From NCBI RefSeq assembly GCF_016900045.1, contig NZ_JACSNP010000008.1, positions 1 to 64,000 of the forward strand: a DNA stretch of 64,000 bases, written 5' to 3'. The stretch comes from Fusobacterium mortiferum (lineage in GTDB: Bacteria; Fusobacteriota; Fusobacteriia; Fusobacteriales; Fusobacteriaceae). Shown here piece by piece: positions 8,050 to 17,885 of the stretch. A program made the position numbers and the translations under genes. Under the pieces are notes generated by a model. It saw only the letters and a list, made by a program, of their open reading frames with translations, was not told the DNA's origin and did not search any database. The stretch's first letter is position 1. Each line of letters begins with the position of its first letter.

Positions 8050-8997
8050 ATGGAATTTGAAAAAGAGATTGTAGAGATAGAGAAAAAAATATCTGAATTG
8101 AAGAAATTTTCAGAAGAGCAAGGAATAGATTTAAAAGAGCAGATTGAGAAATTAGAAAAAGCTTATGAAGAGAAAATAAGAGAAAAGTATAAAAATCTTA
8201 GCTCTTGGGATAAAGTATTTGTATCAAGACACCCTGAAAGACCTTATACTTTAGACTATATTCAAAATATGACAACTGATTTTATAGAGTTACATGGAGA
8301 TAGATTATGTGGAGATGACCCAGCAATAGTTGGTGGACTTTGTAAAATAGATGGTAGAAAAGTGATGTTAATAGGACATCAAAAAGGTAGAACTGTTGAG
8401 GAAAAATTACATAGAAACTTTGGAATGCCAAATCCAGAGGGATATAGAAAAGCTCTAAGACTATACAAAATGGCAGAGAGATTCAATATTCCTGTGGTTT
8501 GTTTAATAGATACTCCGGGGGCTTATCCGGGAATAGAAGCGGAAGAGCGTGGACAAGGAGAGGCAATAGCTAGAAATCTAATGGAGATGGCAGGATTAAA
8601 AGTACCTATTATCTCAATAGTTATAGGAGAAGGTGGAAGTGGTGGAGCACTGGCACTGAGTGTAGCAGATAAGATTTTTATGCTTGAAAACTCTGTGTAT
8701 TCGGTAATTTCACCAGAAGGATGTGCAGCTATTTTATATAAGGACGCATCTAAAGCACCAGAAGCAGCAGAAAATTTAAAAATTTCTGCACAAAGTTTGT
8801 TGGAATTAGGAATAATTGATGGTATAATAGAAGAACCAGTAGGTGGAGCTCACAGAGACCATAAATGTATAGCTCTTAACCTAAAAAATATCATTTTATC
8901 ATCATTTTCTGAATTGGATAAAATATCAGTAGAAGAACTATTGGAAAATAGGTATAATAAATTTAGGAAAATAGGTTCTTTTATCGTAAATGAGTAA
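8050..8997 (+). CDS. accA: Acetyl-CoA carboxylase carboxyltransferase subunit alpha
   Basis: A 315-residue AccA, of the family's usual length. It starts with the N-terminal coiled coil (residues 1-55) and continues with the carboxyltransferase core: [28 protein letters not shown] and [11 protein letters not shown]. It follows accD by 16 bases with its own GGAGG site, and overlaps the longest reading of pfkA by a few bases, which supports a single operon. It forms the alpha2beta2 carboxyltransferase with AccD. Confidence 0.96.
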   Translation: MEFEKEIVEIEKKISELKKFSEEQGIDLKEQIEKLEKAYEEKIREKYKNLSSWDKVFVSRHPERPYTLDYIQNMTTDFIELHGDRLCGDDPAIVGGLCKIDGRKVMLIGHQKGRTVEEKLHRNFGMPNPEGYRKALRLYKMAERFNIPVVCLIDTPGAYPGIEAEERGQGEAIARNLMEMAGLKVPIISIVIGEGGSGGALALSVADKIFMLENSVYSVISPEGCAAILYKDASKAPEAAENLKISAQSLLELGIIDGIIEEPVGGAHRDHKCIALNLKNIILSSFSELDKISVEELLENRYNKFRKIGSFIVNE

Positions 8998-9016
8998 TAA
9001 AGGAGAGTTATTGGTG

Positions 9017-9985
9017 ATGGAAAAGAAAATAGCAATTTTAACAAGTGGAGGAGATGCTCCAGGAATGAACGCTGCAATAAGAGCGGCGGCTAAAACAGCG
9101 ATGGCAAAGGGAATGAAAGTGTATGGAATCCAAAGAGGATACCTAGGAATGTTAAATGATGAGATATTCCCAATGGATAGCGGATATGTTTCAGGAATAA
9201 TTGATAGAGGAGGAACTCGTTTATTAACAGCTAGATGTTTAGAGTTCAAAGACCCTAAATTCAGAGCAATAGCTGCTCAAAATTTAAAGAAAAGAGGAAT
9301 AGAGGGGTTAGTAGTAATCGGAGGAGACGGTTCTTACCGTGGAGCTGACCTATTATCTAAAGAGCATGGGATAAAAGTAATTGGTATCCCTGGAACAATA
9401 GATAACGATATCAAAGGAACAGATTATACACTAGGTTTTGATACTTGTTTAAATACAATATTAGATGCTATTTCTAAAATAAGAGATACAGCTACTTCTC
9501 ACGAAAGAACAATTTTAGTAGAAGTAATGGGAAGACATGCAGGAGACCTTGCACTACAAGCTTGTCTTGCTGGTGGAGGAGACGGACTTTTAATTCCTGA
9601 AATGGATAATCCTATTGAATTACTAGCTTTCCAAATTAAAGAAAGAAGAAAACAAGGAAAATTACATGATATAGTTCTAGTAGCTGAAGGAGTAGGAAAA
9701 GTTCAAGATGTTGAAGCTGCTCTTAAAGAGAAAATAACTACTGAAGTAAGAAGCGTAGTATTAGGACACGTTCAAAGAGGAGGAACACCATCTGGATTTG
9801 ATAGAGTTCTAGCTACAAGAATGGGAGCTAAAGCTATAGAGTTATTAGAAGCTGGAGAGGGAGGATTAATGGTTGGAATAGAAAACAACAAAATCATAAC
9901 TCACCCTATCTCTTATGCTTGGGATGGAGAGAGAAACTATGACTTCAGACCAGATTATGAATTAGCTCTTCTTTTAGCAAAATAA
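9017..9985 (+). CDS. pfkA: ATP-dependent 6-phosphofructokinase
   Basis: A PfkA of 322 residues when started at the ATG at 9017, which puts the family's usual N-terminus ([18 protein letters not shown]) in place. A longer reading from 8990 adds nine residues that overlap accA and have no family counterpart; GTG 9014 and TTG 9011 are alternatives close to an AGGAG site. The GGDGSYRGA substrate/Mg motif, PGTIDND catalytic segment and GGxP regulatory residues are present. It makes fructose 1,6-bisphosphate in glycolysis. The accDA-pfkA order is the one known from Bacillus. Confidence 0.95.
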   Translation: MEKKIAILTSGGDAPGMNAAIRAAAKTAMAKGMKVYGIQRGYLGMLNDEIFPMDSGYVSGIIDRGGTRLLTARCLEFKDPKFRAIAAQNLKKRGIEGLVVIGGDGSYRGADLLSKEHGIKVIGIPGTIDNDIKGTDYTLGFDTCLNTILDAISKIRDTATSHERTILVEVMGRHAGDLALQACLAGGGDGLLIPEMDNPIELLAFQIKERRKQGKLHDIVLVAEGVGKVQDVEAALKEKITTEVRSVVLGHVQRGGTPSGFDRVLATRMGAKAIELLEAGEGGLMVGIENNKIITHPISYAWDGERNYDFRPDYELALLLAK

Positions 9986-10008
9986 TTAACACAAGGAGGA
10001 CTTTAAAC

Positions 10009-10314
10009 ATGGTAGATAATGTTTTAGAAGTAGTAAGAAAAGAGAGAAGAAAAAATAAGATAAAAAGAGAAATCGAAGATAACGATAAAAAAATCAGAGA
10101 CAATAGAAAAAGAGTTGAGTTATTAACTAACTTAAAAGAGTATGTAAAACCTAATATGACTTATGATGAGTTCATGGATATATTAGAGAACATGCAATCT
10201 GATTATGAGGATAGAGTAGATGACTATATCATCAAAAATGCAGAATTAGGAAAAGAGAGAAGAGAAATCAACAAATCTTTAAAAGAGTTAAAGAAAGCTT
10301 TAAAAGAGATGTAA
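10009..10314 (+). CDS. Conserved-looking coiled-coil protein, unknown function
   Basis: A 101-residue, highly charged and almost wholly helical protein with no signal peptide. Two Lys/Arg/Glu-rich coiled-coil arms (about 10-45 and 65-101) flank a short [13 protein letters not shown] segment. The ATG is 23 bases after pfkA and has a strong AAGGAGGA site, and the terminator follows at once, so it is the last gene of the acc-pfk operon. I know of no characterised homologue; its position suggests an abundant accessory protein, but no function can be assigned. Confidence 0.7.
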   Translation: MVDNVLEVVRKERRKNKIKREIEDNDKKIRDNRKRVELLTNLKEYVKPNMTYDEFMDILENMQSDYEDRVDDYIIKNAELGKERREINKSLKELKKALKEM

Positions 10315-10318
10315 TAGG

Positions 10319-10366
10319 AAAAGAGATTTATCAATAAAGTTTTACCTTAGAGATAAATCTCTTTTT
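10319..10366 (+). terminator. Terminator of the accDA-pfkA operon
   Basis: Stem AAAAGAGATTTATC (10319-10332) paired with GATAAATCTCTTTTT (10352-10366); the T-run ends the operon. Confidence 0.9.
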
Positions 10367-10439
10367 ATCTTTAAATTACACAATTCTTAAAGTTTCTTTA
10401 GCTGAATTAATAAAGATAGTTATCTTTCAAAGTAACTAC

Positions 10440-13400
10440 TTAGAAACGATAGTATAAATTAGTAGAGATGATAGAGTCTCCCTTTTTAAATTCGTCAAAT
10501 CTGATATCTAAATTAGCTCCAATACCAAAGCTTTCTGAGAAACTTTTTTCAGCACCAATACCAACCCAAGTAGTATTTTTAATTTGATTAATTCCTTTAA
10601 ATGTATGTTCTGTAGAACTATTGTTAAAGTGTCCTTTGAAGCTCAAATCCCTATCTCCAATATTAATCTGTTGATTGATATGTGAAGTAAGCTTTAGTGT
10701 ATCATTAACTTTATAATCACTACGTAATCCAAATATGATATTTTGTTGAATATATCTTTTATCTTTAGCAACTATTCCCCAGCTAGCACTATTTTCACTG
10801 AATCCATCTCTATCCAATATATCAAGTGAGTATCCAAGATATGGAGTAAGATATTTAAAATCTTTTCCAACTTCTAAATATGTAGAGTACATAGTGTCGT
10901 TATGTTTTATTTTTCCACTTTGTAAACTTCCATCTTGAGCTAGAAGAGAACGATTTACCTCTGTATCGAAGTTTGTTACCCCTATACGAGATAAGATATA
11001 GCTATCATACTCAAGATAGTTTTTAGCATATAATGAAAGTCCAATAGAGTCACTTTTATATTTTCCAGCAAATCTATTAAAGTCAGCACTACCATTAGAG
11101 TATGATATTGCAGCTCCAATTTGACTATTCCCTAATCTTCTATCCAGTCCGAAGTGTCCGCCACTAATCTCTGTATTAGATGAAGCATATCCATCTTTTC
11201 TGAATTTTCCATGAGAGCCTTGGAAAGAAGCCCAACCTTGCCAATTAAAATCGCTTTCATAGAAGTCTTTTAATGTAGCTAGATGGTTTGAGATACCTGT
11301 ATTAATATTTTGAGCTTGTATAAAGTTTAGAGCTTGAGCAGAGGCATAAATCTCTCCTGAAACAATTTCAGTACTTGTTTTAAAAGTGTCATTAGACATA
11401 GTTAAGATTGTATTTCCAAGCTCTTTTTCATCAGCAGTAAGAGTTCCCTTTTGATATTTTTCATCTAATTCCTTTAATGTAGCCTCCATCTTTTCAGCTG
11501 TATTCTTAGAACTTTCCCCAGCCTCTCCTAAATAGGTAACTGCGTTTTCTCTTGCTATAGAAGCTACAAGTTTATCCTGTGATTTCTCTAAAGAGACAGT
11601 TCTCATTCCATTAATATTTATATTTCCTATCTCTCCTACAATATTTTTAGCCTCTAAAATTTCAGATTTTTCTTGGATAGAAGAGATGTAGTCATTAGCT
11701 TCTAAAGTAACAGCTAGATTATTGATATTAGCATCATTTAAAACTGTTAATTTAGCTCCTTGAGGTAGAGTTAGAGTTCCACCATTGTTTTGATACTCTC
11801 CAACAAAAGCCCTATTTCCAGTAAGTTTTAAATTTCCCTCATTAGCAACTGGATAGAATACCTCATTATCTTTACTATATTGGATATATCCTACAATAGA
11901 ATCATTGTGTAGAACTAAAGTTCCCTCCTTACCAATATTAATTCCAGAAGCATGTCTTCTATATATCTCTAAAGTTCCATCTTCTATCTTAGACTTTTTC
12001 CAAAAGTTATTATCTCCAGTTAAAACTAAAGTTCCCTTACCCTTCTTTTTAAGTCCAGAATCTCCATGGATATTATTTTCAAAGTAACTTGTTGTATTTT
12101 CTGGAATATTAGCATTGAAATAGTAGTTCCAATCAGTTGTATCTAAGTTACTTGGTGTAGCTCTAAGTAATGTTTCTAAGAAAGCTCCAGGCCCTTTTAG
12201 AGCTCTAGCTGTATTTAATACTCCCCATCCATTTCTATAACTAGCTTCACTCTCTAAAAATCTTTTCTCTTCTTCAATACCATCTCCTACCCCTACTTTG
12301 TTAGTAGTAGTAAAAAGAGTCATTCTAATATCATTATTACTCATCCAAGGAAATTTACTTGCTACTTGAATAGCCGCATTTGCTACTCTAGGAGCAGCAA
12401 AAGATGAACCATATTTCTCCCCAGCATTTCCATTAGCAGATATACTCCAGTTTCTTGCTACTCCAGCATAAGCTAGATGTTTTGGATAGTAATTGTTATT
12501 ATTATCATTTCCATCAACTCCAACTACTGATATCCATCCTTTTTCAATTCTTCTTTTGATCATAGGGGCGGCAGCTTGAAGTCCAGCATTAAAAAGTGTA
12601 TCTCCATTTAGATCAAGATTACCATTAGCCCAGATAAAAAGTCCGTTTTCATCATTGACAGTTTTTTCATAAAAATCTAGGCTTTCTTGTCCAGATTTTT
12701 TTATCTCTTCAACATCTCCTAAAGTTTTCATACTGATTGCTTTTAATAGCTCTGTACGAAAAGTTTCTTTATTAGAGTAAATTTGCTCTTCATCTTTAGA
12801 TAAAAAAGTTGAACCCCAAGATTGGTTGAAAATTTTAACTTTTTTATTATTTTCACCATCACCTTTTTTCATCTCCTCTAGAATTTTTTTATAATCATCT
12901 AGTGAGAATTTAATGATATTTTGCCCATCATATTTAGAACTTAGACTAGCAGCTACCATTGTAGGAGAGATTCCTTTTAGGAGAGTATCCAATACTAATT
13001 CTCCATGGCTAGTATAGTTATTTTCATCTTTATCAAGAATAATGATTTTATCTCCATACTTTTTCTTTAGAGCATCACGATGAGTTAAGAAGTTACTATC
13101 TAAGATACCAACTATTAAGTCATTTCCTTTAGTTTCCACCTGAGGTATAGCAGGTTTTTCAAAGGCAAATAGAGAAGGGAATTTTCCAGCAGGTTCCTCT
13201 ATCACTCTACTATTTTTTAGAGCATCAAAATTAGAATAAATGTTATTTCCTTCAGAACTCTCAGGAAGCTCCTTATCATATTGGGGATTTTTAGCTTGAG
13301 GATTAGGTATCATTTTAGTGGGAGCTACACTTCTAGGAGCACTACTCCCACCTCCCCCACCACTTCCTCCACAGCTTGTGATGAGTAGGGCTAAACATAT

Positions 13401-13442
13401 TTGTAAAATAGGATTTTTTATATAACTATATTTTATCTTCAA
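10440..13442 (-). CDS. Lipidated subtilisin-family autotransporter protease
   Basis: A 1000-residue surface protease. A signal peptide ends in the lipobox Ile-Thr-Ser-Cys (Cys24), followed by a Gly/Ser-rich tether. Residues ~105-370 are an S8 (subtilase) domain with Asp115 (GILDSN), His146 (TSHGEL), oxyanion Asn273 (WANGN) and Ser347 (GSSFAAPRVA). A beta-helix-like passenger follows, and the last ~265 residues are an autotransporter barrel ending in Tyr-Tyr-Arg-Phe. The layout matches lipidated subtilase autotransporters such as NalP and SphB1, and Fusobacterium's own fusolisin-type proteases. The start is TTG at 13442 with a GTGAGG site eight bases away. It probably cleaves host or bacterial surface proteins. 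The neighbour on the other strand is a LytTR regulator pair. Confidence 0.92.
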   Translation of the reverse strand: MKIKYSYIKNPILQICLALLITSCGGSGGGGGSSAPRSVAPTKMIPNPQAKNPQYDKELPESSEGNNIYSNFDALKNSRVIEEPAGKFPSLFAFEKPAIPQVETKGNDLIVGILDSNFLTHRDALKKKYGDKIIILDKDENNYTSHGELVLDTLLKGISPTMVAASLSSKYDGQNIIKFSLDDYKKILEEMKKGDGENNKKVKIFNQSWGSTFLSKDEEQIYSNKETFRTELLKAISMKTLGDVEEIKKSGQESLDFYEKTVNDENGLFIWANGNLDLNGDTLFNAGLQAAAPMIKRRIEKGWISVVGVDGNDNNNNYYPKHLAYAGVARNWSISANGNAGEKYGSSFAAPRVANAAIQVASKFPWMSNNDIRMTLFTTTNKVGVGDGIEEEKRFLESEASYRNGWGVLNTARALKGPGAFLETLLRATPSNLDTTDWNYYFNANIPENTTSYFENNIHGDSGLKKKGKGTLVLTGDNNFWKKSKIEDGTLEIYRRHASGINIGKEGTLVLHNDSIVGYIQYSKDNEVFYPVANEGNLKLTGNRAFVGEYQNNGGTLTLPQGAKLTVLNDANINNLAVTLEANDYISSIQEKSEILEAKNIVGEIGNININGMRTVSLEKSQDKLVASIARENAVTYLGEAGESSKNTAEKMEATLKELDEKYQKGTLTADEKELGNTILTMSNDTFKTSTEIVSGEIYASAQALNFIQAQNINTGISNHLATLKDFYESDFNWQGWASFQGSHGKFRKDGYASSNTEISGGHFGLDRRLGNSQIGAAISYSNGSADFNRFAGKYKSDSIGLSLYAKNYLEYDSYILSRIGVTNFDTEVNRSLLAQDGSLQSGKIKHNDTMYSTYLEVGKDFKYLTPYLGYSLDILDRDGFSENSASWGIVAKDKRYIQQNIIFGLRSDYKVNDTLKLTSHINQQINIGDRDLSFKGHFNNSSTEHTFKGINQIKNTTWVGIGAEKSFSESFGIGANLDIRFDEFKKGDSIISTNLYYRF

Positions 13443-13575
13443 TAATTTGACCTCACTTTATATCTAATATTTATTTTTTATTATTATATATTAAAAAATT
13501 TTTTTTTATTATTTCTTGCTTGAAATTTTAAATTTTATACATAAAAAGTTAGTTTTTAAACTTTTATAAAAAAAC

Positions 13576-13604
13576 TTGATTATTTTATATATATAAATTA
13601 AAAT
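13576..13604 (+). promoter_or_regulatory. Possible promoter for the sensor-LytTR pair
   Basis: TTGATT (13576-13581), 17 bases, TAAAAT (13599-13604). The whole 13443-13654 gap is very AT-rich, so such matches arise easily by chance; the divergent autotransporter promoter must lie in the same gap. Confidence 0.35.
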
Positions 13605-13654
13605 TTAGTAAAAAGAAGTTTACATATTAAAATGTTTAGAGGAGATGAGAAGGT

Positions 13655-15208
13655 GTGGGTAATTATAAAAAAATAGGAGTTATTATATTTTTTTCATTTA
13701 TATTTTCTATAATAGCTTTGTATATATCTAGAGATACAAAGGACTTTATATATGTAGTACCTAATATAAAGAATTTTGAAGTATTAAATCCGGGATTTGG
13801 AAAGTATAGTTTAGAAAAATTGGATTTAAGTGGTGATAATGGAGAGATAAAACAACTTAATATTTTAAATGGAAGTATATTTTATGATGTTCCCAATGGG
13901 GAGTATAAAATTATCGGAGAGTATTTTAAAGATAGAGATGAGATTGTACTAAAAAAAGAGAGAGATTGGGAGAAAGTTTATTTAGATTTAGAAGGAGTTA
14001 GATTTACAAGTATTGAGGAGAAGTTTTTAGTTTTCTTAACTCTATTATTGATAGTTTTTAATGGATATCTCTATACCAAATTACAGAAAAAACTGCCGAA
14101 GAAAAGTATTTTAAATTACTCGTTTTTTCTGTTGACTTTGAAGATTTTTTTAAGTTTAAGATTGATTCCGAGTAATAATTTTATTCTATTATTAGATTTT
14201 TTAGTAACAAGGATAACTCTGTACCTATTGATTTTTTATTTCCTTCAGAGGATTTTTCCAAAAAAATTAAAAAAGTTAAAAGTTTTGACATATATTATAT
14301 TGGGAGTTATCTATTTTTATAATGTGGTGATAGCCTTAATAATCTGCTCACCTCAGTTTTTAGTGTATCTATTAAGTGAGCATAGAGAGTTCTTAATTAT
14401 AATCTCTTTTTTAAGAAAAAATATAGATTTAAGTAGAGTGTTGTTTCTACTTTTAGCTATAACATTTTTCTTTAATAGAAAGAAGATAAAAAGGGAGAAT
14501 ATAGTTAGTTGGTCAGTTGTATGGGTATCATTTTTCTTTTTAGAGTTCTTTAGGGAGTTTTTTCCAGTAGCTGAAAACTTAAATTATTTTATTGATTTAA
14601 TGGAGTTATTTTCAATATATTGGTTTTTTATCTTCTATACCTTTAAGATATATAGCAGAAATGTCTTGAGAGTAATACTATACTCAATAGCTATCACTCT
14701 TAGCTATATTTCCCTATTTTATTTCAAAACTATGTCGGAATCAGCTATTATTATAGGGATAGTTGTTCTTTTGGACTTTTATGCTTCGACAATTAACAAG
14801 ATTATGTATGTAGCCACTTCAAAGATAGAGCATATATATAACAGGTTGTGTCTAATAAGTAGTATAGAGGAGTTTGAAAAGCTTTTAGCTAGAGAGATAA
14901 AAAAAGAGTTAACATTAGAGAGTGTTTCGGTAAAAATTTTGATACATAAAAAGGATATAAAAAACTATGTAGATGGGGATTTAGATGATAACACTATCAT
15001 ACCAAATGAGTTGCTAAAGCTAAAAAATTATGATTATGCTTATAGAATAGGGTTTGATAAAAATAGGGAGATAGCCCTTGTATTTATTAAGGAAGAGGAA
15101 GTACCTCTCTCATTGGGAGAGCAGAATTTTTTGATGGAGTTACTATCAAAGAGTGCCAATATAATAAATAAGTTGAGAATAGAGCATCTATATAGGGAGG
15201 TAAGATAG
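13655..15208 (+). CDS. Membrane sensor with GAF-like cytoplasmic end and no kinase domain
   Basis: A 517-residue inner-membrane protein starting at GTG behind GAGGAGATGAG. It has one N-terminal membrane segment (7-25), an external domain of about 90 residues, then seven or eight membrane segments (about 130-385) and a cytoplasmic part of about 130 residues that reads like a GAF domain (ISSIEEFEKLLAREIKKEL...). That layout is like a 7TM-type sensor, but there is no histidine phosphoacceptor or HATPase domain before the stop. The LytTR regulator gene starts on the next base, so the pair is co-translated and probably works together, by contact or through an unlinked kinase. No close characterised relative is known to me. 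Confidence 0.7.
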   Translation: MGNYKKIGVIIFFSFIFSIIALYISRDTKDFIYVVPNIKNFEVLNPGFGKYSLEKLDLSGDNGEIKQLNILNGSIFYDVPNGEYKIIGEYFKDRDEIVLKKERDWEKVYLDLEGVRFTSIEEKFLVFLTLLLIVFNGYLYTKLQKKLPKKSILNYSFFLLTLKIFLSLRLIPSNNFILLLDFLVTRITLYLLIFYFLQRIFPKKLKKLKVLTYIILGVIYFYNVVIALIICSPQFLVYLLSEHREFLIIISFLRKNIDLSRVLFLLLAITFFFNRKKIKRENIVSWSVVWVSFFFLEFFREFFPVAENLNYFIDLMELFSIYWFFIFYTFKIYSRNVLRVILYSIAITLSYISLFYFKTMSESAIIIGIVVLLDFYASTINKIMYVATSKIEHIYNRLCLISSIEEFEKLLAREIKKELTLESVSVKILIHKKDIKNYVDGDLDDNTIIPNELLKLKNYDYAYRIGFDKNREIALVFIKEEEVPLSLGEQNFLMELLSKSANIINKLRIEHLYREVR

Positions 15209-15889
15209 ATGAGAATAGGTTTAAATGTTGATGAAAATTTAAAAACCCTTTTTGATGAAATCTCCTCTTTAAAGTATTTGGATATGGAAAATGAGGAAGA
15301 GAGTTTAGAGATGATAGATTTAGTTGTAATAGACTCTAAAAAGGAGAGATTACAAGAGTATTTAGAGGAGTATAGGAGAAAGGGGATATTGATAATAGCT
15401 CTTATAGGAGAAAATGAGGTATATAAGATGAGAGAGCTATTTTTAAGTGGATTGATAGATGATTGTGTTCTCAGAAAAGATATTTTTAAAATAGAGGAGA
15501 GTATAGCAAAACTTTTAGCTCAAGGAAAAAAATATGATATATTCTATCTTTCAGATACTTTTAAAAAAGGGGTATATAGATTTTCAGAGGTAAACTACAT
15601 CACATATTCAAGTGTGAATAGAAAGGTGGAATTTCATCTGACAGACTCAGAGGTGTTTGATATAAAGAAGAGTTTTTCAGAGATAGAGGAGGGACTAAAG
15701 GGGATAGATAGTTTCTATAAATTGGACAGAAGTACAATAATTAATATTAACTCAATTCAAATATTGGACTATAAAGAGGAGCAGATTATATTTAAAAACA
15801 GAGAGTATATATATACAAGTAAATTAAAATTAAAGGAGCTAGAGAGTAGTTATCTCAAGGAAAAAGGACAAAACTTCTTAATATTTTAA
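15209..15889 (+). CDS. LytTR-family DNA-binding response regulator with atypical receiver
   Basis: A 226-residue regulator. The C-terminal ~100 residues are a LytTR DNA-binding domain (VNYITYSSVNRKVEFHL, FYKLDRSTIININSI, YIYTSKLKLKELE). The N-terminal ~110 residues resemble a short receiver: acidic residues near the start, a possible phosphoacceptor Asp in DLVVID, and LIDDCVLRKD where the conserved lysine region should be. It starts on the base after the sensor's TAG, with GGGAGG inside the sensor gene. LytTR regulators bind direct repeats in promoters and often control exoproteins, so the divergent autotransporter is an attractive target, but no site can be assigned with confidence. Confidence 0.82.
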   Translation: MRIGLNVDENLKTLFDEISSLKYLDMENEEESLEMIDLVVIDSKKERLQEYLEEYRRKGILIIALIGENEVYKMRELFLSGLIDDCVLRKDIFKIEESIAKLLAQGKKYDIFYLSDTFKKGVYRFSEVNYITYSSVNRKVEFHLTDSEVFDIKKSFSEIEEGLKGIDSFYKLDRSTIININSIQILDYKEEQIIFKNREYIYTSKLKLKELESSYLKEKGQNFLIF

Positions 15890-15968
15890 AGTTATTTTAT
15901 AAACTCCTAGATGAGATAGAGGAGTAGAATTAGAAATTGTAGAGGAAATAGAATAATTTTGATAAATA

Positions 15969-15977
15969 TGGTATAAT
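15969..15977 (+). promoter_or_regulatory. Extended -10 promoter for recR-hydF
   Basis: TGGTATAAT at 15969-15977, an extended -10 (TGnTATAAT), 38 bases before the recR start; no good -35 is visible. Confidence 0.6.
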
Positions 15978-16014
15978 ATAAGAAAAAAGAGATTTCGTAT
16001 TTAAGGAGTAGATA

Positions 16015-16608
16015 ATGGCAACTAAGAGTTTAGAAAGACTTATAGATGAATTTAATAAACTTCCGGGAATAGGGAGAAAGAGTGCAGCAAGACTTGCCTT
16101 TCATGTATTGGAGATGAGAGAGGAGCAGGTAGAAAGCTTTATAACAGCTCTTCGTGAGGCAAAGGAGGTAATTAAAAGATGTCCAAAGTGTGGAGATTTT
16201 TGTGAAAGAGGGCTTTGTGATATCTGTAGTGATGAGTTAAGAGATACACATACTATATGTGTAGTAGAGGATAGTAGAGATGTAATATCCTTTGAAAAAA
16301 TGGGAAAATATAAGGGACTATACCACATATTAGGGGGAAAAATAGCTCCACTAAATGGGATTACCCCTGATAAGCTGAATATAAAATCCCTTTTGGAGAG
16401 AGTGGCAGTAGATGAGATAGAAGAGGTAATATTGGCATTAAATCCAGACTTAGAGGGGGAAACAACAGCTCTATATCTTACGAAGTTATTGAAACCCTTT
16501 GGAGTAAAGGTTACTAAGATAGCTAGTGGAATACCAATGGGAGGAAATATAGAGTTCGCAGATAGTGCTACTATATCAAGAGCTTTAGAGGGAAGACAAG
16601 AGGTATAA
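16015..16608 (+). CDS. recR: Recombination mediator RecR
   Basis: A 197-residue RecR, the usual length. It has the N-terminal helix-hairpin-helix (KLPGIGRKSAARLAFH), the four-cysteine zinc motif (CPKCGDFCERGLCDIC) and a Toprim domain (VVEDSRDV, then HILGGKIAPLNGI). It works with RecO to load RecA at gapped DNA. The ATG has an AAGGAG site. It is followed 54 bases on by hydF on the same strand, an operon pairing with no functional logic. Confidence 0.95.
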   Translation: MATKSLERLIDEFNKLPGIGRKSAARLAFHVLEMREEQVESFITALREAKEVIKRCPKCGDFCERGLCDICSDELRDTHTICVVEDSRDVISFEKMGKYKGLYHILGGKIAPLNGITPDKLNIKSLLERVAVDEIEEVILALNPDLEGETTALYLTKLLKPFGVKVTKIASGIPMGGNIEFADSATISRALEGRQEV

Positions 16609-16662
16609 TGACACATAGAGGACATAATAAAATAGTAGAATAGGTCAAAGAAAGGAGAAAAT

Positions 16663-17883
16663 ATGATAGAGACACCAAGAGGAAATAGAGTACATATAGC
16701 AATATATGGAAGAACAAATGCTGGAAAGTCTAGTCTTATAAATAAAATAACTAATCAAGATATATCCCTTGTATCAGAGATGAGAGGAACGACGACTGAC
16801 CCTGTGTATAAGGCTATGGAGCTTTTACCCATAGGACCAGTCGTATTCATAGATACTGCGGGGATAGATGATACTACTGAATTAGGAGAGTTAAGAGTAA
16901 AGAAGACAAAAGAGATTTTAAATAAGATGGATATAGCTCTTCTGTTGATTTCTACAGAGGTACTATTAGAAAATCAAGATTTAAGTTATGAAAAAGAGTG
17001 GATAAGAGAGATAAAAAAGAGAGAGAAACCATTTATAGTAATCTTAAATAAGATGGATTTAGTACCAGAGGGGAAAACTCAAGAGCTAATAGATAGAGTA
17101 AAAGTAGAGTTAGAGTGTGAAGTGAGTACAGTGGCTACCTCAAGAGAGGAGAGTATACAGAGAATAAAGGCTAAACTTATAGAGTATGCTCCAAAAATAG
17201 TTATAGAGGAAAAGTTAATAGGAGATAAGATAAAAGTAGGAGATAGAGTTTTATTAGTAGCTCCACAGGATATACAAGCTCCAAAGGGAAGATTGATTTT
17301 ACCTCAAGTACAGGTTATTAGAGATATATTGGACAATGGAGGAATACCAACAGTTGTAACTCTTGATAATCTAAAAGAGGGACTGGCTATATTTCAAGGA
17401 AGGCCAGATTTAGTTATAACAGATTCTCAAGTATTTAAAGCTGTAGATGAGGTATTGGATAGAGATGTTCCACTTACATCATTCTCTATAATTATGGCAA
17501 GAGCTAAGGGGGATTTAGATACTCTATATAGAGGAGCAAAGAGAATAAATGAATTAAAAGATGGAGATAGAGTTCTTATAGCTGAGGCTTGTACACATCA
17601 TCAATTAAAAGGGGATATAGCAAGGGAAAAGTTACCTATGTTACTACAAAAGAGAGCTGGAAATATTGTGATAGATAACTGCTCTGGAAAGAATTTTCCT
17701 GAGGATATCTCAAAGTATAGCCTAGTGATACACTGTGGTTCATGTATGTTAAATAGAGCAGAAACTATGAGCAGATTAGGAGTATGTTCAGGACAAGAGA
17801 TTCCAATTACAAATTTTGGAATGGCAATAGCAGAGATTAATGGAATATTGGATAGAGTGATGGAGATTTTCAAGGAGGGATAA
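16663..17883 (+). CDS. hydF: [FeFe]-hydrogenase maturation GTPase HydF
   Basis: A 406-residue HydF. The GTPase domain starts with the Walker A GRTNAGKS (16-23), switch and DTAG motifs, and NKMD for guanine. The C-terminal half carries the iron-sulfur ligands of the family: Cys310 in CTHH and the His357-Cys358-Gly-Ser-Cys361 cluster. HydF is the scaffold on which the diiron subcluster of the H-cluster is assembled before delivery to the hydrogenase. The client hydrogenase is encoded at 20173-22101; the partner radical-SAM enzymes HydE and HydG are not in the window. Confidence 0.95.
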   Translation: MIETPRGNRVHIAIYGRTNAGKSSLINKITNQDISLVSEMRGTTTDPVYKAMELLPIGPVVFIDTAGIDDTTELGELRVKKTKEILNKMDIALLLISTEVLLENQDLSYEKEWIREIKKREKPFIVILNKMDLVPEGKTQELIDRVKVELECEVSTVATSREESIQRIKAKLIEYAPKIVIEEKLIGDKIKVGDRVLLVAPQDIQAPKGRLILPQVQVIRDILDNGGIPTVVTLDNLKEGLAIFQGRPDLVITDSQVFKAVDEVLDRDVPLTSFSIIMARAKGDLDTLYRGAKRINELKDGDRVLIAEACTHHQLKGDIAREKLPMLLQKRAGNIVIDNCSGKNFPEDISKYSLVIHCGSCMLNRAETMSRLGVCSGQEIPITNFGMAIAEINGILDRVMEIFKEG

Positions 17884-17885
17884 TT

